Below, one piece after another: positions 8,799 to 18,814 of a stretch of 62,703 nucleotides of DNA. Location: the NCBI RefSeq assembly GCF_036421855.1, contig NZ_JAZGOK010000014.1, one strand, 5' to 3'. Made by a program: the position numbers and the translations under genes. The stretch's first letter is position 1. The number at the start of each line of letters is the position of its first letter. The notes under the pieces are model-generated. The model had not been told where the DNA came from and searched no databases. It worked only from the letters and a program-made list of their open reading frames with translations. The stretch is from Georgenia_B sunbinii (GTDB lineage Bacteria; Actinomycetota; Actinomycetes; Actinomycetales; Actinomycetaceae).

Positions 8799-9111
8799 GT
8801 ACTGCTCCTTACGATTCTCCGCGTGTACGGATCGGATCAATGTAGCCCCCGTCGCCACACCGATCGTGCCCTGATGCCGCAGGCTGAGCCGCCATGAATG
8901 CTACCGGAGCAGCCCCGAACCACAGTCGACACCAAGGTCCCACGTGCCACGGCCCGCCCGCCTGCTCCGTGAAGTGGAGATCGTCACACCCGTGGCGCGT
9001 GCGGCCGGCGGCGGCCGGCGCACGGCGTCCGGCCGAGGGCGGTGACGGGCGTGCCCGGTACAGTCGTCCGCAGCGTCACGCCCGTCGTTCGTCACTCCCG
9101 GAGGTCCCCAC
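8799..9111. other. Divergent intergenic region with two likely promoters
   Basis: 313 bases between divergent operons. On the minus strand TACATT (8844-8839) could be the -10 of the exporter operon. On the plus strand TACAGT (about 9059-9064) could be the -10 of the large glycosyltransferase gene, leaving a leader of about 42 bases ending in GGAGG. I see no RNA gene or inverted repeat worth naming. Confidence 0.4.
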
Positions 9112-12100
9112 GTGCGGCTCAAGAGTCTGGTTCGCCGGATACCACCCATCGCCCGGCGCGACGCCCAGCTCAAGAAGCTCAAGCAGCAGGCACGCACGCT
9201 GGAGCGGGAGGTGTCCCGGCTCGGCGGGCAGGCGCCGAAGGTGGGCAACCCGGCCCCGGACGACGTCGATTACGGCACCGTTGCCGCGCAGGCCGAGCTG
9301 GTGCGCGCCAGCGGGCTGTTCGACGACGCGTGGTACCGCGAGCAGGTGCCCGCGGCAGCGGACCCGCTGGTCGACTACCTCACCGACGGCTACCGCCAGT
9401 CACGGTCCCCCCACCCGGGCTTCGACGCCGAGTGGTACGTCGAGCAGCCGCAGACCCCCGACGTCCTCCAGGGCCCGGCGCTGGTCCACTACCTGCGCGC
9501 GGGGGCCGCGAACCGGGTCTCCCCGCACCCGGGCTTCCGGGCGGACCACTACGCCAAGGCGCACCGGGAGAGCCTGCGTCATCCCGGCGGGCCGCTCGGG
9601 CACTTCCTCGCGGGTCACGAGGCGCCGCCGTCGGCCGTGCCCGACCTGCCCGACCTCACCTCGCCGTCCGTCTTCCTCGAGGCGGCGCGGGCGACCGCCC
9701 GCAGCCTGCTCGAAACTCGGGGGTACGAGCACCTCACCCGGGAGAGCGGGCGCTTCGACGACGAGGCGGAACGCTCCTTCAAGGCATCGCTGCCGCCACT
9801 GAGCACCACCGACCAGCCGCTCGTCAGCGTGATCCTGCCGACCAAGGACCGCGCCGGCGTCCTGCCGGTCTCGGTGCAGTCGGTGCTCGACCAGACCTAC
9901 GATCGGTGGGAGCTCGTCATCGTCGACGACGGCAGCTCCGACGGGACGGCCGAGGTGCTGGCCCCCTACCTGCGCGACCCGCGGGTGCGCCTGGTGAGCC
10001 ATGAGACCAACCGTGGGGTCGCGGCGGCCCGCAACACCGGCCTGGCAGCGGCGACCGGCGACTACGTGGCTTTCCTCGACTCCGACAACACGTGGGAGCC
10101 GGACTTCCTCGAGGTCATGGTGCGATTCGTGCGCAGCGGCAACCACCGGATCGCCTACGCGATGTCGGCGCTGGAGGAGCAGGGCGGCAAGAACCGGCGC
10201 CGGTTCCGCGGCATGCCCTACTCCCGCGAGGCGCTGCTCGAGCGCAACTACATCGACTGCATCGTCATCCTCCACGAGCGCTCCATGCTGACGGAGGCCG
10301 GCGGTTTCGACGAGTCGCTGCGCCGGAACGTCGACTGGGACTACCTCATCCGGCTCGCCGGCATCGCCGACTTCGCCTTCGCGCCGTTCATCGCGACCCG
10401 CTACGACCTGTGGGAGACCGGCACCGACCGCATCACCACCGACGAGCTCGCCAGCTACCGCTACCTCATCCGGCAGCGCAGCCTTGTCGACTGGGACGCC
10501 GCCCGCGCCACCGAGCGCGACCCGGGGCTCACCTCGGCGGTCGTCGTCGCCAACGAGGACCTCAAGACCATCGTGACCACGGTCCGTCGGCTGCTGCGCG
10601 CCGCCGAGGGGGACGTCCAGGTCGTCGTCGTCGACAGCAGGCTCGAGCCGGCCGACGCCACCCGGTTGCAGCTGACCTTCTGGACCGACTCACGCGTCCG
10701 CGTCACCCGGCTGAGCCAGGAGCTGCCGATGGAGGTCGCGCGCAACGTGGGTGCCTGCGCCACCGACGGGGCGGTGCTGGTGTTCCTGCCCGAGGCGCTG
10801 TGGCCGGAGCCGGCGTGGGACGCAGCCCTCCCCGGTGCGCTCACCGAGTTCAGCGCGGTGCAGCCGCTCGTGCTCGACCGGCCGGGCACGGTGTGGTCCG
10901 CCGGGGCGCTCCGCACCCGCGAGGGTGGCGCGGTCCCGATGCTCGCCGGCCTCGCCGGTGACGCCCCGGAGCTGCGGCAGACCCGGGCGGTTCCCGGCGT
11001 CACCCCGCTGGCGGTGGCCGTCCGGGCCATCGACTTCCTCGCCGTCGAGGGGTTCGACCCGCTGTTCGTCCAGGACCACGTCGGCCCCGACCTCGCGGTG
11101 CGGCTGTCCCAGCAGACCGGTCGGCCGAGCGGGCTCGTCGGGCAGAGCGTCGTCGCGCTGACCGCCGACGAGCTGCCGCGCACCCGTGCCTCACGGTGGG
11201 TCTCGACCGCCGACAACGAGCACCGCCTGGCCCAGCGGTGGGACACCGCGCCGGCCGTCGACCTCGCCGGGTACGACGTCGCCGGTTTCTCCCGCGACGG
11301 CGACGAGCGGCTCCGCGCGCTGCTCGCCCACGCCCGTGCCGACCGGCCGCTGCGGTGGGCGATCAAGATCGGCGCCCCGGACGTACCCAGGCGCGCCCGG
11401 TGGGGCGACTGGCACTTCGCCGTCGCCCTGCGCGACTCGCTCGAGCGGCTCGGCCACGAGGTCACCATCGACTGCCGCGACGCCTGGTACCGCCCCACCG
11501 CCCACCTCGACGACGTCGCGCTCGTGCTGCGCGGCCGTGGCCCCTACCGGGTGAACCCGGCGCACGTGAACCTCATGTGGGTGATCAGCCACCCGGACGA
11601 GGTCACCACCTCCGAGCTGCTCGAGTACGACGCCGTCTTCGGCGCCTCGCCGCGGTGGTGCGAACGGGTGAGCCGGCGGCTGCCGCGCCCGGCGCTGCCG
11701 CTGCTGCAGTGCACCGACCACCGGCGGTTCATGCCCGGTCCCCCGGACCCCGAGCGGGTGCACGAGGTGCTCGCGGTGGCGAACGCGCGCGGGCCCCGGC
11801 CCGCCGTCGCGGCCGCTCTCGACGGCGGGATCGTCCCGGCGGTCTACGGCTACCGCTGGCAGGGGCTGCTGCCGGCCGGCGCGTGGCAGGGCGAGAACGT
11901 GCCGAACGACGAGCTGCCGGGCGTGTACCGCGCGGCCGGCGTCGTCCTCAACGACCACTGGGAGGACATGCGGCGCGACGGCCTGCTGTCCAACCGGTTG
12001 TTCGACCTCGCGGCCTGCGAGGCCCGCATGGTCAGCGACCACCTGCCCGAGATCGCGGCCGTCTTCGGCGACGCGGTTCCCACCTACGAGGACCCGGCCG

Positions 12101-12261
12101 AGCTGCCGGCCCTCGTCCGCGACGTGCTCGCCGACAGCCCCGAGCGGCAGCAGGCCCGCCGGGAGCTCGGTGAGCTCGTCCGTCGTGAACACACCTTCGA
12201 CGCCCGCGCCCGGCAAATCTCCGCGCGGGTCGCCGAGCTGCGCAAGGAGCAGGTCGTATGA
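9112..12261 (+). CDS. Multi-domain glycosyltransferase (GT2 plus second GT2-like plus GT4-like)
   Basis: 1,049 residues from GTG 9112, preceded by GGAGG at good spacing. Residues 15-40 are a short coiled coil. Residues about 50-180 hold three copies of a module of the type FDDAWYREQVP...DPLVDYLTDGYR...PHPGFD, known from large multi-domain glycosyltransferases. A complete GT2 domain follows from about residue 238 (SVILPTKDRAG, VIVDDGSSDGT, AFLDSDNTW). A second GT2-like domain from about 480 lacks a clear DxD and may be inactive. The last 320 residues (WAIKIGAPDV...GDWHFAVALRD...SNRLFDLAACEARMVSDHLPE) form a GT-B-like domain. It probably performs two consecutive transfers. The stop overlaps the next gene by ATGA. 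Confidence 0.85.
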   Translation: MRLKSLVRRIPPIARRDAQLKKLKQQARTLEREVSRLGGQAPKVGNPAPDDVDYGTVAAQAELVRASGLFDDAWYREQVPAAADPLVDYLTDGYRQSRSPHPGFDAEWYVEQPQTPDVLQGPALVHYLRAGAANRVSPHPGFRADHYAKAHRESLRHPGGPLGHFLAGHEAPPSAVPDLPDLTSPSVFLEAARATARSLLETRGYEHLTRESGRFDDEAERSFKASLPPLSTTDQPLVSVILPTKDRAGVLPVSVQSVLDQTYDRWELVIVDDGSSDGTAEVLAPYLRDPRVRLVSHETNRGVAAARNTGLAAATGDYVAFLDSDNTWEPDFLEVMVRFVRSGNHRIAYAMSALEEQGGKNRRRFRGMPYSREALLERNYIDCIVILHERSMLTEAGGFDESLRRNVDWDYLIRLAGIADFAFAPFIATRYDLWETGTDRITTDELASYRYLIRQRSLVDWDAARATERDPGLTSAVVVANEDLKTIVTTVRRLLRAAEGDVQVVVVDSRLEPADATRLQLTFWTDSRVRVTRLSQELPMEVARNVGACATDGAVLVFLPEALWPEPAWDAALPGALTEFSAVQPLVLDRPGTVWSAGALRTREGGAVPMLAGLAGDAPELRQTRAVPGVTPLAVAVRAIDFLAVEGFDPLFVQDHVGPDLAVRLSQQTGRPSGLVGQSVVALTADELPRTRASRWVSTADNEHRLAQRWDTAPAVDLAGYDVAGFSRDGDERLRALLAHARADRPLRWAIKIGAPDVPRRARWGDWHFAVALRDSLERLGHEVTIDCRDAWYRPTAHLDDVALVLRGRGPYRVNPAHVNLMWVISHPDEVTTSELLEYDAVFGASPRWCERVSRRLPRPALPLLQCTDHRRFMPGPPDPERVHEVLAVANARGPRPAVAAALDGGIVPAVYGYRWQGLLPAGAWQGENVPNDELPGVYRAAGVVLNDHWEDMRRDGLLSNRLFDLAACEARMVSDHLPEIAAVFGDAVPTYEDPAELPALVRDVLADSPERQQARRELGELVRREHTFDARARQISARVAELRKEQVV

Positions 12262-13736
12262 AGCAGCACACCGTCACAGGCCAGCAGTGGCGTGACCTCC
12301 CGGTCCCCGCTCTCGGGGAGTGGGAGCCGACGCTGCGGCTGTGCGTCGTCATCCCGGCCCGGGACTGCCAGGGCGACCTCGACCGGACGCTGGCGGCGCT
12401 GAGCCGGCAGAGCTACCCCGCCGGGCTGACCGAGGTCCTCGTCGTCGACGACGCCTCCTCCCCGCCACTCACCGTGCCGGCCACCGCCCCGGCGGGCACC
12501 CGGGTGCTGCGCGTCGACGAGGCGCAGCAGCACGGCTCCGGCCGCGCCCGGGACCGTGGCGCCCGGAGCACCGAGGCCGACATCGTCCTGTTCCTCGACG
12601 CCGACATGGTGGTCAGCGCCACGCACCTGGAGTCGCACGCCCGGTGGCACCACCTGACACCGCACGCCGTCGTCCTCGGCCGCAAGCGGTTCGTCGACTT
12701 CGACGGCATCACGTCCGACGACGTGGCCCGGGCGGTGGCCGAGGACTCGCTGCCCGCGCTGCTCGACGGCCGCGACAGCAAGCGGCACAGCTGGCAGGAG
12801 GCGTTCGTCAAGGAGCGCAGCCGGCTGACGCGCGACGTCGAGGACGCCTTCGTCGCCGTCGTCGGCGCCGACGTGTCCGTGAGCCGTGAGCTCTACCAGC
12901 GCGCGGGGGGATTCGCGTCCCTCGGCCTGCGCGGCATCGTTGACACCGAGTTCGGCTACCGCGCCTTCACGTCGGGCGGGCTCATCATCCCGGACTGGGA
13001 GACGAACGCCTATCACCAGGGCGCCCGGAACTTCACCACCCGCGGCGACGAGATCAAGCGCGAGCGCACCGGGCTGGCGGCCAACCTGCTGCCCATCCCG
13101 CTCTTCCGGCCGCAGAACACCGGTCGGCAGTGGACGGTGCCCGGCGTGCACGTCGTCCTCGGCACGGCCGGGGCGACGCCGGAGGACGTGCTCATCACCC
13201 TCGACAGCGTCCTCGGCTCCGAGCACACCGACCTCACGGTGACGCTGCCCGGCGGCGACGGCCTGCCGCAGTGGCTGCGGGACTACGTCGCGGCCGACGC
13301 CCGCGTCAGCGTCGTCGACCAGGCCCCGGTCTCCGGCTACCCCTCGCCCGTCACCGCCCAGGTCGCGGCGGGCGTGCTGCTCGACCGGGCGAGCGTCGGC
13401 CGGGCGCTGGACCTGCTGCGCGAGGGCGGCGGGGTCCGCGCGGAGCTCGCCCCGGGGCAGGCCGTCACCGTCGAGACCACGCGGACGGTCCTCCGCCGCG
13501 CGCACTCGGCCGAGCCCGACGCGGTCGCCGGTCCGGCGGAGATCACCCCCGAGCAGCTCGGGATCCGACCGGCCATGTATTACGTGACGGCGCAGGGCAT
13601 GCTCGCCGCCGGCGAACGTCCGACGCCGCCGGCCACGCCGCCCCGCGCGACACCGAAGCCCGTGCCGGCGAGCCGTCGGGTGCGGCGGTTCCTCGGGCGG
13701 GTCAAGCGCCGGCTGCGTCGCGCGGTCGGTCGCTGA
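12258..13736 (+). CDS. Glycosyltransferase family 2 with C-terminal extension
   Basis: 492 residues. The GT2 motifs are CVVIPARDCQGD, EVLVVDDASSPP and IVLFLDADMVVS (DxD near residue 115). GFASLGLRGIVDTEFGYR near residue 220 matches the galactosyltransferase-like C-terminal half found in processive GT2 enzymes. Residues about 290-440 form an extra domain of unknown role. The end is Pro-rich followed by a strongly basic tail (RRVRRFLGRVKRRLRR) that could lie on the membrane surface. Its ATG overlaps the preceding stop (ATGA), so the two glycosyltransferases are coupled and likely act on the same glycan. It faces a convergent glycosyltransferase gene 42 bases downstream. Confidence 0.85.
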   Translation: MKQHTVTGQQWRDLPVPALGEWEPTLRLCVVIPARDCQGDLDRTLAALSRQSYPAGLTEVLVVDDASSPPLTVPATAPAGTRVLRVDEAQQHGSGRARDRGARSTEADIVLFLDADMVVSATHLESHARWHHLTPHAVVLGRKRFVDFDGITSDDVARAVAEDSLPALLDGRDSKRHSWQEAFVKERSRLTRDVEDAFVAVVGADVSVSRELYQRAGGFASLGLRGIVDTEFGYRAFTSGGLIIPDWETNAYHQGARNFTTRGDEIKRERTGLAANLLPIPLFRPQNTGRQWTVPGVHVVLGTAGATPEDVLITLDSVLGSEHTDLTVTLPGGDGLPQWLRDYVAADARVSVVDQAPVSGYPSPVTAQVAAGVLLDRASVGRALDLLREGGGVRAELAPGQAVTVETTRTVLRRAHSAEPDAVAGPAEITPEQLGIRPAMYYVTAQGMLAAGERPTPPATPPRATPKPVPASRRVRRFLGRVKRRLRRAVGR

Positions 13737-13778
13737 GGAGCGGGCCGCCCCGCGTGGCACGCAGCCGCTGCGCGGGCG

Positions 13779-16058
13779 CTACCGCGCGGGCACCGGCCCG
13801 CGCACGAGCTCGGTCCCGTGCCACCGGAGCAGCTCGGGGGTGGCGTCGCCGCCCCCGGTGAGCCGGATGCTGCCGTCCTCCTCGAGGACCGCATCCACGC
13901 CCCCGGCCACCACGAGCCGGCCACGGGTGACGGTCGAGGCGGCCACCGCCCAGGCATCGGGCGACCGGTCCAGCCAGTCGGCCGCGCGGACCTCCCAGGG
14001 CTCGCCGCCAGCCGCCCATGCGTCGCTCAGCTCCCGGAGCTCCGCCCGGCCGGTGCCAGTGCCGGTACCGGCGCGCAGCACCACGCTGAGGCGCGCGCCC
14101 CGCTCGCCGTCGGCGGGCTCCCGGAGCAGCCAGCTCTCGACGACGACGTCGCCGGTGGCGGTGGGCTGGTCGAGCGCCACGACCCGCAGGGTCCCGGTGC
14201 CGTGCGCCACGTCGGGCGACCGCTCGGGCGCGGTCGGTGCTGCCGGCCACGTGCCGTCGCGCCACTGCGGATCGGTACCGAGGAGCTCGCGCACCTGGTG
14301 CGTCACGTCGGCGCGGGCGTACTGCGAGCCCTCCGCGTCGGGGTCGGCGATGACGTCCACCCGGGCACTGACGAGCTGGGGGGCGACGAGCGGCGGGAAC
14401 TGCATCACGCGCGGGTCGGAGACGACGGTGAGCGCGCTCTCGCGGGCGTCGTCGAGGTAGACCCGCTCGATCTCACCGCGGCGGATCAGCTCGCGGACCG
14501 GCGGGGCGATCGGCCGTTCCGTCGCTCGTGCGTCGACGAGCGACTCGAGGTGGACGATGCCCACCCGGCGGCCGTCCGCGACGAGCTCGCCCAGCTGCTC
14601 CAGCGTCTCGGTGCGCAGGCGGTCCTCGCGCCAGTCCGCGACCACGACGACGTCGAGGGCGGCGCCGGGCTCGCCGTCGACCGGGTGGCGCTCCCACCGG
14701 CGGGGGGCGGGGAAGGCCCGGGGTCCGTGCGGGGGCAGGAACATCGCCGCCTGGCGCCACTGCACCCGCTTGTGCCAGGTGGAGTACGACTCGAGGTACT
14801 CCGCCCGGGCCGGGTGGCGCCAGCCCGAGGAGTAGTCGGAGGCCGACAGCGAGGCGGCGTCGGCGAGGAGCACCGTCAGCGCGTGCCTGGGCACGTCGAC
14901 CACCCGGCCGTCGAAGGCCGCCTCGACGCGCAGCGCGTACTCGTTGTCGGCGGCCTTGCGCACGGGGTCGAAGAACCCGACCCGGCTGACCACCGGGAAG
15001 GTGCGCACCATGAGTGAGGATGCCGCCTTGAAGCGGCCGCCGTAGCCGACCCGGCCCAGCTCCATCAGCTCGGTGGCCCGCACACCCAGGCTGCGCGTGG
15101 CGACCAGCGACTCGTCCTCGAGCATGGGACGGACGCCCAACTCGAGCCGCTGCGGGTGGGCCCAGTCGTCGGAGTCGAGGCAGGTGAAGAAGTCACCCGT
15201 CGACCAGCGCAGGGCAGTGTTGCGTGCCCGGTAGGTGCCGCCGTTGACGGCCTTGCGGATCACCCGGATGCGGGGGTCGAGCCGCTCGACCTCCTCGAGG
15301 ATCCCCGGCAGCGGGGACGGCGACGCGTCGTCGACGACGAACAGCTCGATGTTCTGCCAGGTCTGCTCGAGCACCGAGCGCACCGCGGTGAGGAGGTGCC
15401 GGTCGGGGTTGTAGCAGCTGATGACGACGGTGATCTTCTGCTCGTGCGAGATGCGCTGGTCGCTCGTCGTGGTCAGCCGGTCGAAGGGGGTGTCGCCGGT
15501 CGGCAGGAGGCCCGCCTGGACGACGTCCGGGCCGTGGAGACCGGCGTTGAGCCGGTCGAGCCACCGGGCCTCGTCGGCCCCGGGCCGGATCCACGGGTTG
15601 GCGAGGTCCGCTGCGGCAAGGCCGGCGGCGCCCGCCGCGACCGGCAGCGTCCCGAGCACGGTGTCGGCCAGCGAGTAGTCGCGGGCCTTGACCGCCATCT
15701 GGAGCAGCAGCGTGGCATCGCGCTCGCCCAGCTGGTCGTGACCGTGCCGGTCGAGGACCCACTGCATGAGCCCGAGCGCGGCCGAGCGGTCGTCCGGTTC
15801 GTCGGTCTGGACGGCGAGCACCCGCGCGAACTCCAGCACGCCGCGCGGGTCCAGCGGGAGGCTCGGCGCGCTGCCCTGGCGGTAACCACGGCCGGCCGCC
15901 GCCAGCTCGTCGGCGGTGGCGCGCCGGTCGGTGACCAGCGCGGCGAGCACGTCGCGCCCGCTGCGGGACTTGGTGCGGACCAGCGCGCGGGAGAACCCGC
16001 GGCGGTGCCGGGCGGCGTCCGTCGTGTACGCGCCGATGATGTCGGGCACCGTGCTCAA
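13779..16058 (-). CDS. Glycosyltransferase family 2 with degenerate GT-B half
   Basis: 759 residues. An N-terminal helical region (about 1-210) precedes a GT2 domain at about 220-330 (TVVISCYNPDRH, FVVDDASPSP, FFTCLDSDDWAHP). It is a paralogue of the 829-residue protein at 20993-23482: both share the GT2 domain, KAADNEYALR/KAADSEFMER, and the following ADWRED/ASEWRR module. Here the second Rossmann domain of the GT-B half is missing. About 150 residues of beta-rich sequence without recognised motifs replace it, so only the GT2 part is likely catalytic. It starts 4 bases after a small membrane protein gene, implying co-transcription. Substrate unknown. Confidence 0.82.
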   Translation of the reverse strand: MSTVPDIIGAYTTDAARHRRGFSRALVRTKSRSGRDVLAALVTDRRATADELAAAGRGYRQGSAPSLPLDPRGVLEFARVLAVQTDEPDDRSAALGLMQWVLDRHGHDQLGERDATLLLQMAVKARDYSLADTVLGTLPVAAGAAGLAAADLANPWIRPGADEARWLDRLNAGLHGPDVVQAGLLPTGDTPFDRLTTTSDQRISHEQKITVVISCYNPDRHLLTAVRSVLEQTWQNIELFVVDDASPSPLPGILEEVERLDPRIRVIRKAVNGGTYRARNTALRWSTGDFFTCLDSDDWAHPQRLELGVRPMLEDESLVATRSLGVRATELMELGRVGYGGRFKAASSLMVRTFPVVSRVGFFDPVRKAADNEYALRVEAAFDGRVVDVPRHALTVLLADAASLSASDYSSGWRHPARAEYLESYSTWHKRVQWRQAAMFLPPHGPRAFPAPRRWERHPVDGEPGAALDVVVVADWREDRLRTETLEQLGELVADGRRVGIVHLESLVDARATERPIAPPVRELIRRGEIERVYLDDARESALTVVSDPRVMQFPPLVAPQLVSARVDVIADPDAEGSQYARADVTHQVRELLGTDPQWRDGTWPAAPTAPERSPDVAHGTGTLRVVALDQPTATGDVVVESWLLREPADGERGARLSVVLRAGTGTGTGRAELRELSDAWAAGGEPWEVRAADWLDRSPDAWAVAASTVTRGRLVVAGGVDAVLEEDGSIRLTGGGDATPELLRWHGTELVRGPVPAR

Positions 16059-16062
16059 CGGC

Positions 16063-16458
16063 TCACTCCGGGCGGGCGGAGGTCGCGACCCGCAGCGCAG
16101 CGACCGCCTGCTCGAGATCGCCCTGAGCGCGGTCGAGCCGTCCGACGTACTGCTCCTGCATGAGCTTGACGGTACCGAGGACGTCGTCGCGGGTAGCGGC
16201 CTCGACGTGAGCCCCGCGCCGCAGCATCTCGTCCTCGATCACCACCAGGCGCTGCTCCGACGCCTTCTGCCAGCGGCTGATCTGCCGCCGCAGCCGGCGC
16301 ATCTGCTGATTGGTGTTCATCGCCGCGAGCGCCGCAGCCCCGGCGACGATGCCGAGCAGCGCGACCGTGACCACCTCGGCGTCGAGCTGATACGCAACCG
16401 CCGCTGCGACGACGAGCAGCAGGACACCGAGTCCCGCGACAGCAACCTTCTTCGACAA
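16063..16458 (-). CDS. Small membrane protein with cytoplasmic coiled coil
   Basis: 131 residues. Two hydrophobic segments (about 5-22 and 29-46) form a hairpin in the membrane. A charged helical region follows (QQMRRLRRQISRWQKASEQR and onward) with heptad-like spacing to the end. No enzyme motif is seen. The layout matches the 150-residue protein at 23466-23918, also beside a large glycosyltransferase gene, so both may tether or organise a glycosyltransferase complex at the membrane; that is inference. It lies 4 bases upstream of the 759-residue glycosyltransferase. The ATG at 16458 follows GGGGTCACC-type sequence with a plausible purine-rich site. Confidence 0.7.
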   Translation of the reverse strand: MSKKVAVAGLGVLLLVVAAAVAYQLDAEVVTVALLGIVAGAAALAAMNTNQQMRRLRRQISRWQKASEQRLVVIEDEMLRRGAHVEAATRDDVLGTVKLMQEQYVGRLDRAQGDLEQAVAALRVATSARPE

Positions 16459-16574
16459 GGTGACCCCCTTTTCGACAACCGCCCTAGATTACACAGCAGA
16501 GTGGCACCTGCGGTGAACCGCGGTCGGTTAGCATCGCGATGCGCGGCCCCTCGCCGCCGGACGGGAACCGGATC

Positions 16575-17564
16575 ATGTCCTTTCTCACCCCGCGACACCG
16601 CGGCACCGCCGTGGTCGTGGCCGTGCTCGTCGTCGTGGCGGTGCTCAGCGCGCTGCTCGGGGAGCCCGGCTGGAGCCTGGCGGTCCTGGCGGTCCTGCTG
16701 GGCGGTGTCGGCATCCTGCTGCTCGACATCCGCCACCGTCAGCAGGTGGCCGCCCGCACGCAACGGCGGCTCGAGGACGACGTCGCCGCGATCGGCGCCG
16801 CCATCGCCGAGGACCTGGGCGAGCTGCGGGCACGCTCGACGGAGACCGTGGCCGGCCTCGCGGAGCTGGGCGACGTCGCGCACGCCGAGACGGCCGTCGC
16901 CACGGAGCGCCACAGTGAGACGACCCGGCACCTCGCCCGGCTGGACCACGAGCCGGTCAACGAGATCCAGGCGCTCCTCCAGCTGCTCCCCAAGGTGCCC
17001 GACGCTCCCCCGCTCCCCGGCTCCGGTGGGTGGGCGCTGAGCGCGAGCACCCTGCTGGGCCTCTGGGACGTCGTGACCCAGGAGCGGCCGGCAACCATCG
17101 TCGAGTGCGGCAGCGGCAGCTCCACCCTGTGGTTGGGCTACGCCGCCCGGGAGATCGGTGGAGCCCGCGTCGTCGCCCTGGAGCACAAGGCCGCGTTCGC
17201 CCGACGGACCGAGGATCTCCTCACCAGGCACGGCCTGCAGGGCATCGCCGACGTCCGCCACGCCCCGTTGTCGGCCGTCGAGATCGACGGCGAGACGTAC
17301 CGCTGGTACGACCGCGCACAGGTCAGCGACCTCGGTGTCATCGACCTGCTCCTCGTCGACGGCCCCCCGAAGGGCACCGGCCCGTTGGCTCGGTTCCCGG
17401 CGGTGCCGCTGCTCCGTCAGCAGCTCCGCCCGGGCGCGCTCGTGGTCGTCGACGACGCCCACCGCGCGGACGAGCAGGAGGCCGTCCGGCGGTGGTCCGA
17501 GCACGCCGGTCTCGAGCTGGTACGGCAGCTGAGCCGCGACGCCACCCTCTTCCGCGTCGGCTGA
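16575..17564 (+). CDS. Membrane-anchored class I SAM-dependent methyltransferase
   Basis: 329 residues from ATG 16575, which has a GGGA-type ribosome-binding site; an in-frame ATG at 16539 has none. Two membrane segments lie at about residues 10-48, then a coiled coil to about 130. A methyltransferase-24-like domain follows: ATIVECGSGSSTLWLG is the SAM-binding motif I, VVALEHKAAFARRT carries the acidic ribose-binding residue, and IDLLLVDGPPKGTG and ALVVVDDAHR are later motifs. It probably methylates a sugar or a sugar-bound intermediate at the membrane. It is followed by the TupA-like gene in the same direction. A -10 box (TAGCAT) lies about 40 bases before the start. Confidence 0.82.
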   Translation: MSFLTPRHRGTAVVVAVLVVVAVLSALLGEPGWSLAVLAVLLGGVGILLLDIRHRQQVAARTQRRLEDDVAAIGAAIAEDLGELRARSTETVAGLAELGDVAHAETAVATERHSETTRHLARLDHEPVNEIQALLQLLPKVPDAPPLPGSGGWALSASTLLGLWDVVTQERPATIVECGSGSSTLWLGYAAREIGGARVVALEHKAAFARRTEDLLTRHGLQGIADVRHAPLSAVEIDGETYRWYDRAQVSDLGVIDLLLVDGPPKGTGPLARFPAVPLLRQQLRPGALVVVDDAHRADEQEAVRRWSEHAGLELVRQLSRDATLFRVG

Positions 17565-17683
17565 CCCCGGGCGCACGGCGTACCGTGCAGGGTCGGACGG
17601 TGGCGCCGCGCCCTCGTCAGGCTGCGGTGCGAGGATGGTTCGGCGAAGCGACCGGTGACAGCCGCGAGGAGGTATGGGAACGA

Positions 17684-18814
17684 ATGCTGCGTGACATGCT
17701 CCGGCGGTGGCGGCCGATCGCCTGGCGTGAGGCACGGATCGCCGAGCTCCGCACCACCGTGGCCGACCTCCGGGCCACCGTCGCCGAGCTCCGCACCACT
17801 GAGACCGAGCTCCAGACCACGGTGACCGGCCAGCAGCGTCGTATCGACGACCTGCGGGCGGCGGCCGCCCGGGCCGCCGCGACCCCGCCCCGCTACCAGC
17901 CCGCGGTGGCGTCGTGGCACGCTCGGGTGAAGGAGCAGCAGCGGGTCCAGCGCGCCGTCAACGAGCTCGACGACGCGCAGGTTCATGCCCGCCGTCACCT
18001 GTTTCTCAAGCTTCACAACTACGAGGTCGCCCGCGGCCACGGGGTCGCCACGCCGCAGGTGCTCGGCGTGTGGTCGGACATCGGCGACGTCGCGTGGGAC
18101 ACCTTGCCCGACGAGTTCGTGCTCAAGAGCAACAGCGGGTCCACCAGCCGCGGCGTGCTGCCGCTCGAGCGTCACGCCGGCGGGTTCCGGCTGGTCGACG
18201 GCAGCCGCTCGTACACCGCCGAGGAGATCGTCGCCCACTACGCCGACGCCCAGGGCGCCCGCCCGCCGTACTTCGCGGAGACGCTGCTGCCGGGGTCGGA
18301 CATCACGCTGCCCGACGACGTCAAGATCTACGCCTTCTACGGCCGGATCGCCTTCGTGCTGATCCGCCGGATGCCGGTGCACGGCGACACCGCCCTCGGG
18401 CAGCTGCGGATCCTCGCGCCCACCGGTGAGGACCTCCAGGAGGTGCTGCGCGGGCGGACGTCCGACGAGACGGTGCCGGTCCCCGCGCAGCTCGCGCTCA
18501 TGCTCGACACCGCTGCCGCGCTGTCGCTGGCGCTGCCGGTGCCGGTCGTCCGCGTGGACCTCTACGCCGCCGGCGACGACGGTGTCGTCCTCGGTGAGCT
18601 CACCCCGCTCCCGGGCGACTCCCACACCTTCACCCGTGACTGGGACCGGCGGCTCGGCGAGATGTACGACGACGCCGAGGCCCGGCTGCAGGTCGACCTC
18701 ACCAACGGTCGGCCGTTCGAGGTGCTGCACGGCACGCACGACCGCGGGCTCACGGCAGTCACCCCACCCACGACCCGCGCCCCCGCGCGCCCCGGCTGGG
18801 ACGTCCGCCGGTGA
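17684..18814 (+). CDS. TupA-like ATP-grasp protein
   Basis: 376 residues from ATG 17684, preceded by AGGAGG. Residues about 15-60 are a heptad coiled coil with nearly identical repeats (ELRTTV, DLRATV, ELRTTE, ELQTTV). The rest matches TupA-like ATP-grasp proteins: LFLKLHNYEVARGHGV, DEFVLKSNSGSTSRGV (ATP-binding Lys and loop), DVKIYAFYGRIAFV and PVVRVDLYAAGDDGVVLGEL (metal-binding region). TupA relatives join amino acids or other amines to carboxylates in teichuronopeptide and capsule synthesis; here the uronic-acid donors made nearby would be plausible acceptors, which is inference. The stop overlaps the acyltransferase start (GTGA). Confidence 0.8.
   Translation: MLRDMLRRWRPIAWREARIAELRTTVADLRATVAELRTTETELQTTVTGQQRRIDDLRAAAARAAATPPRYQPAVASWHARVKEQQRVQRAVNELDDAQVHARRHLFLKLHNYEVARGHGVATPQVLGVWSDIGDVAWDTLPDEFVLKSNSGSTSRGVLPLERHAGGFRLVDGSRSYTAEEIVAHYADAQGARPPYFAETLLPGSDITLPDDVKIYAFYGRIAFVLIRRMPVHGDTALGQLRILAPTGEDLQEVLRGRTSDETVPVPAQLALMLDTAAALSLALPVPVVRVDLYAAGDDGVVLGELTPLPGDSHTFTRDWDRRLGEMYDDAEARLQVDLTNGRPFEVLHGTHDRGLTAVTPPTTRAPARPGWDVRR

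Noticed and set aside
17030..17683. Long N-terminal extension of the TupA-like protein
   Set aside because: It is the wrong frame of the methyltransferase gene; the coiled coil and AGGAGG support a start at 17684.
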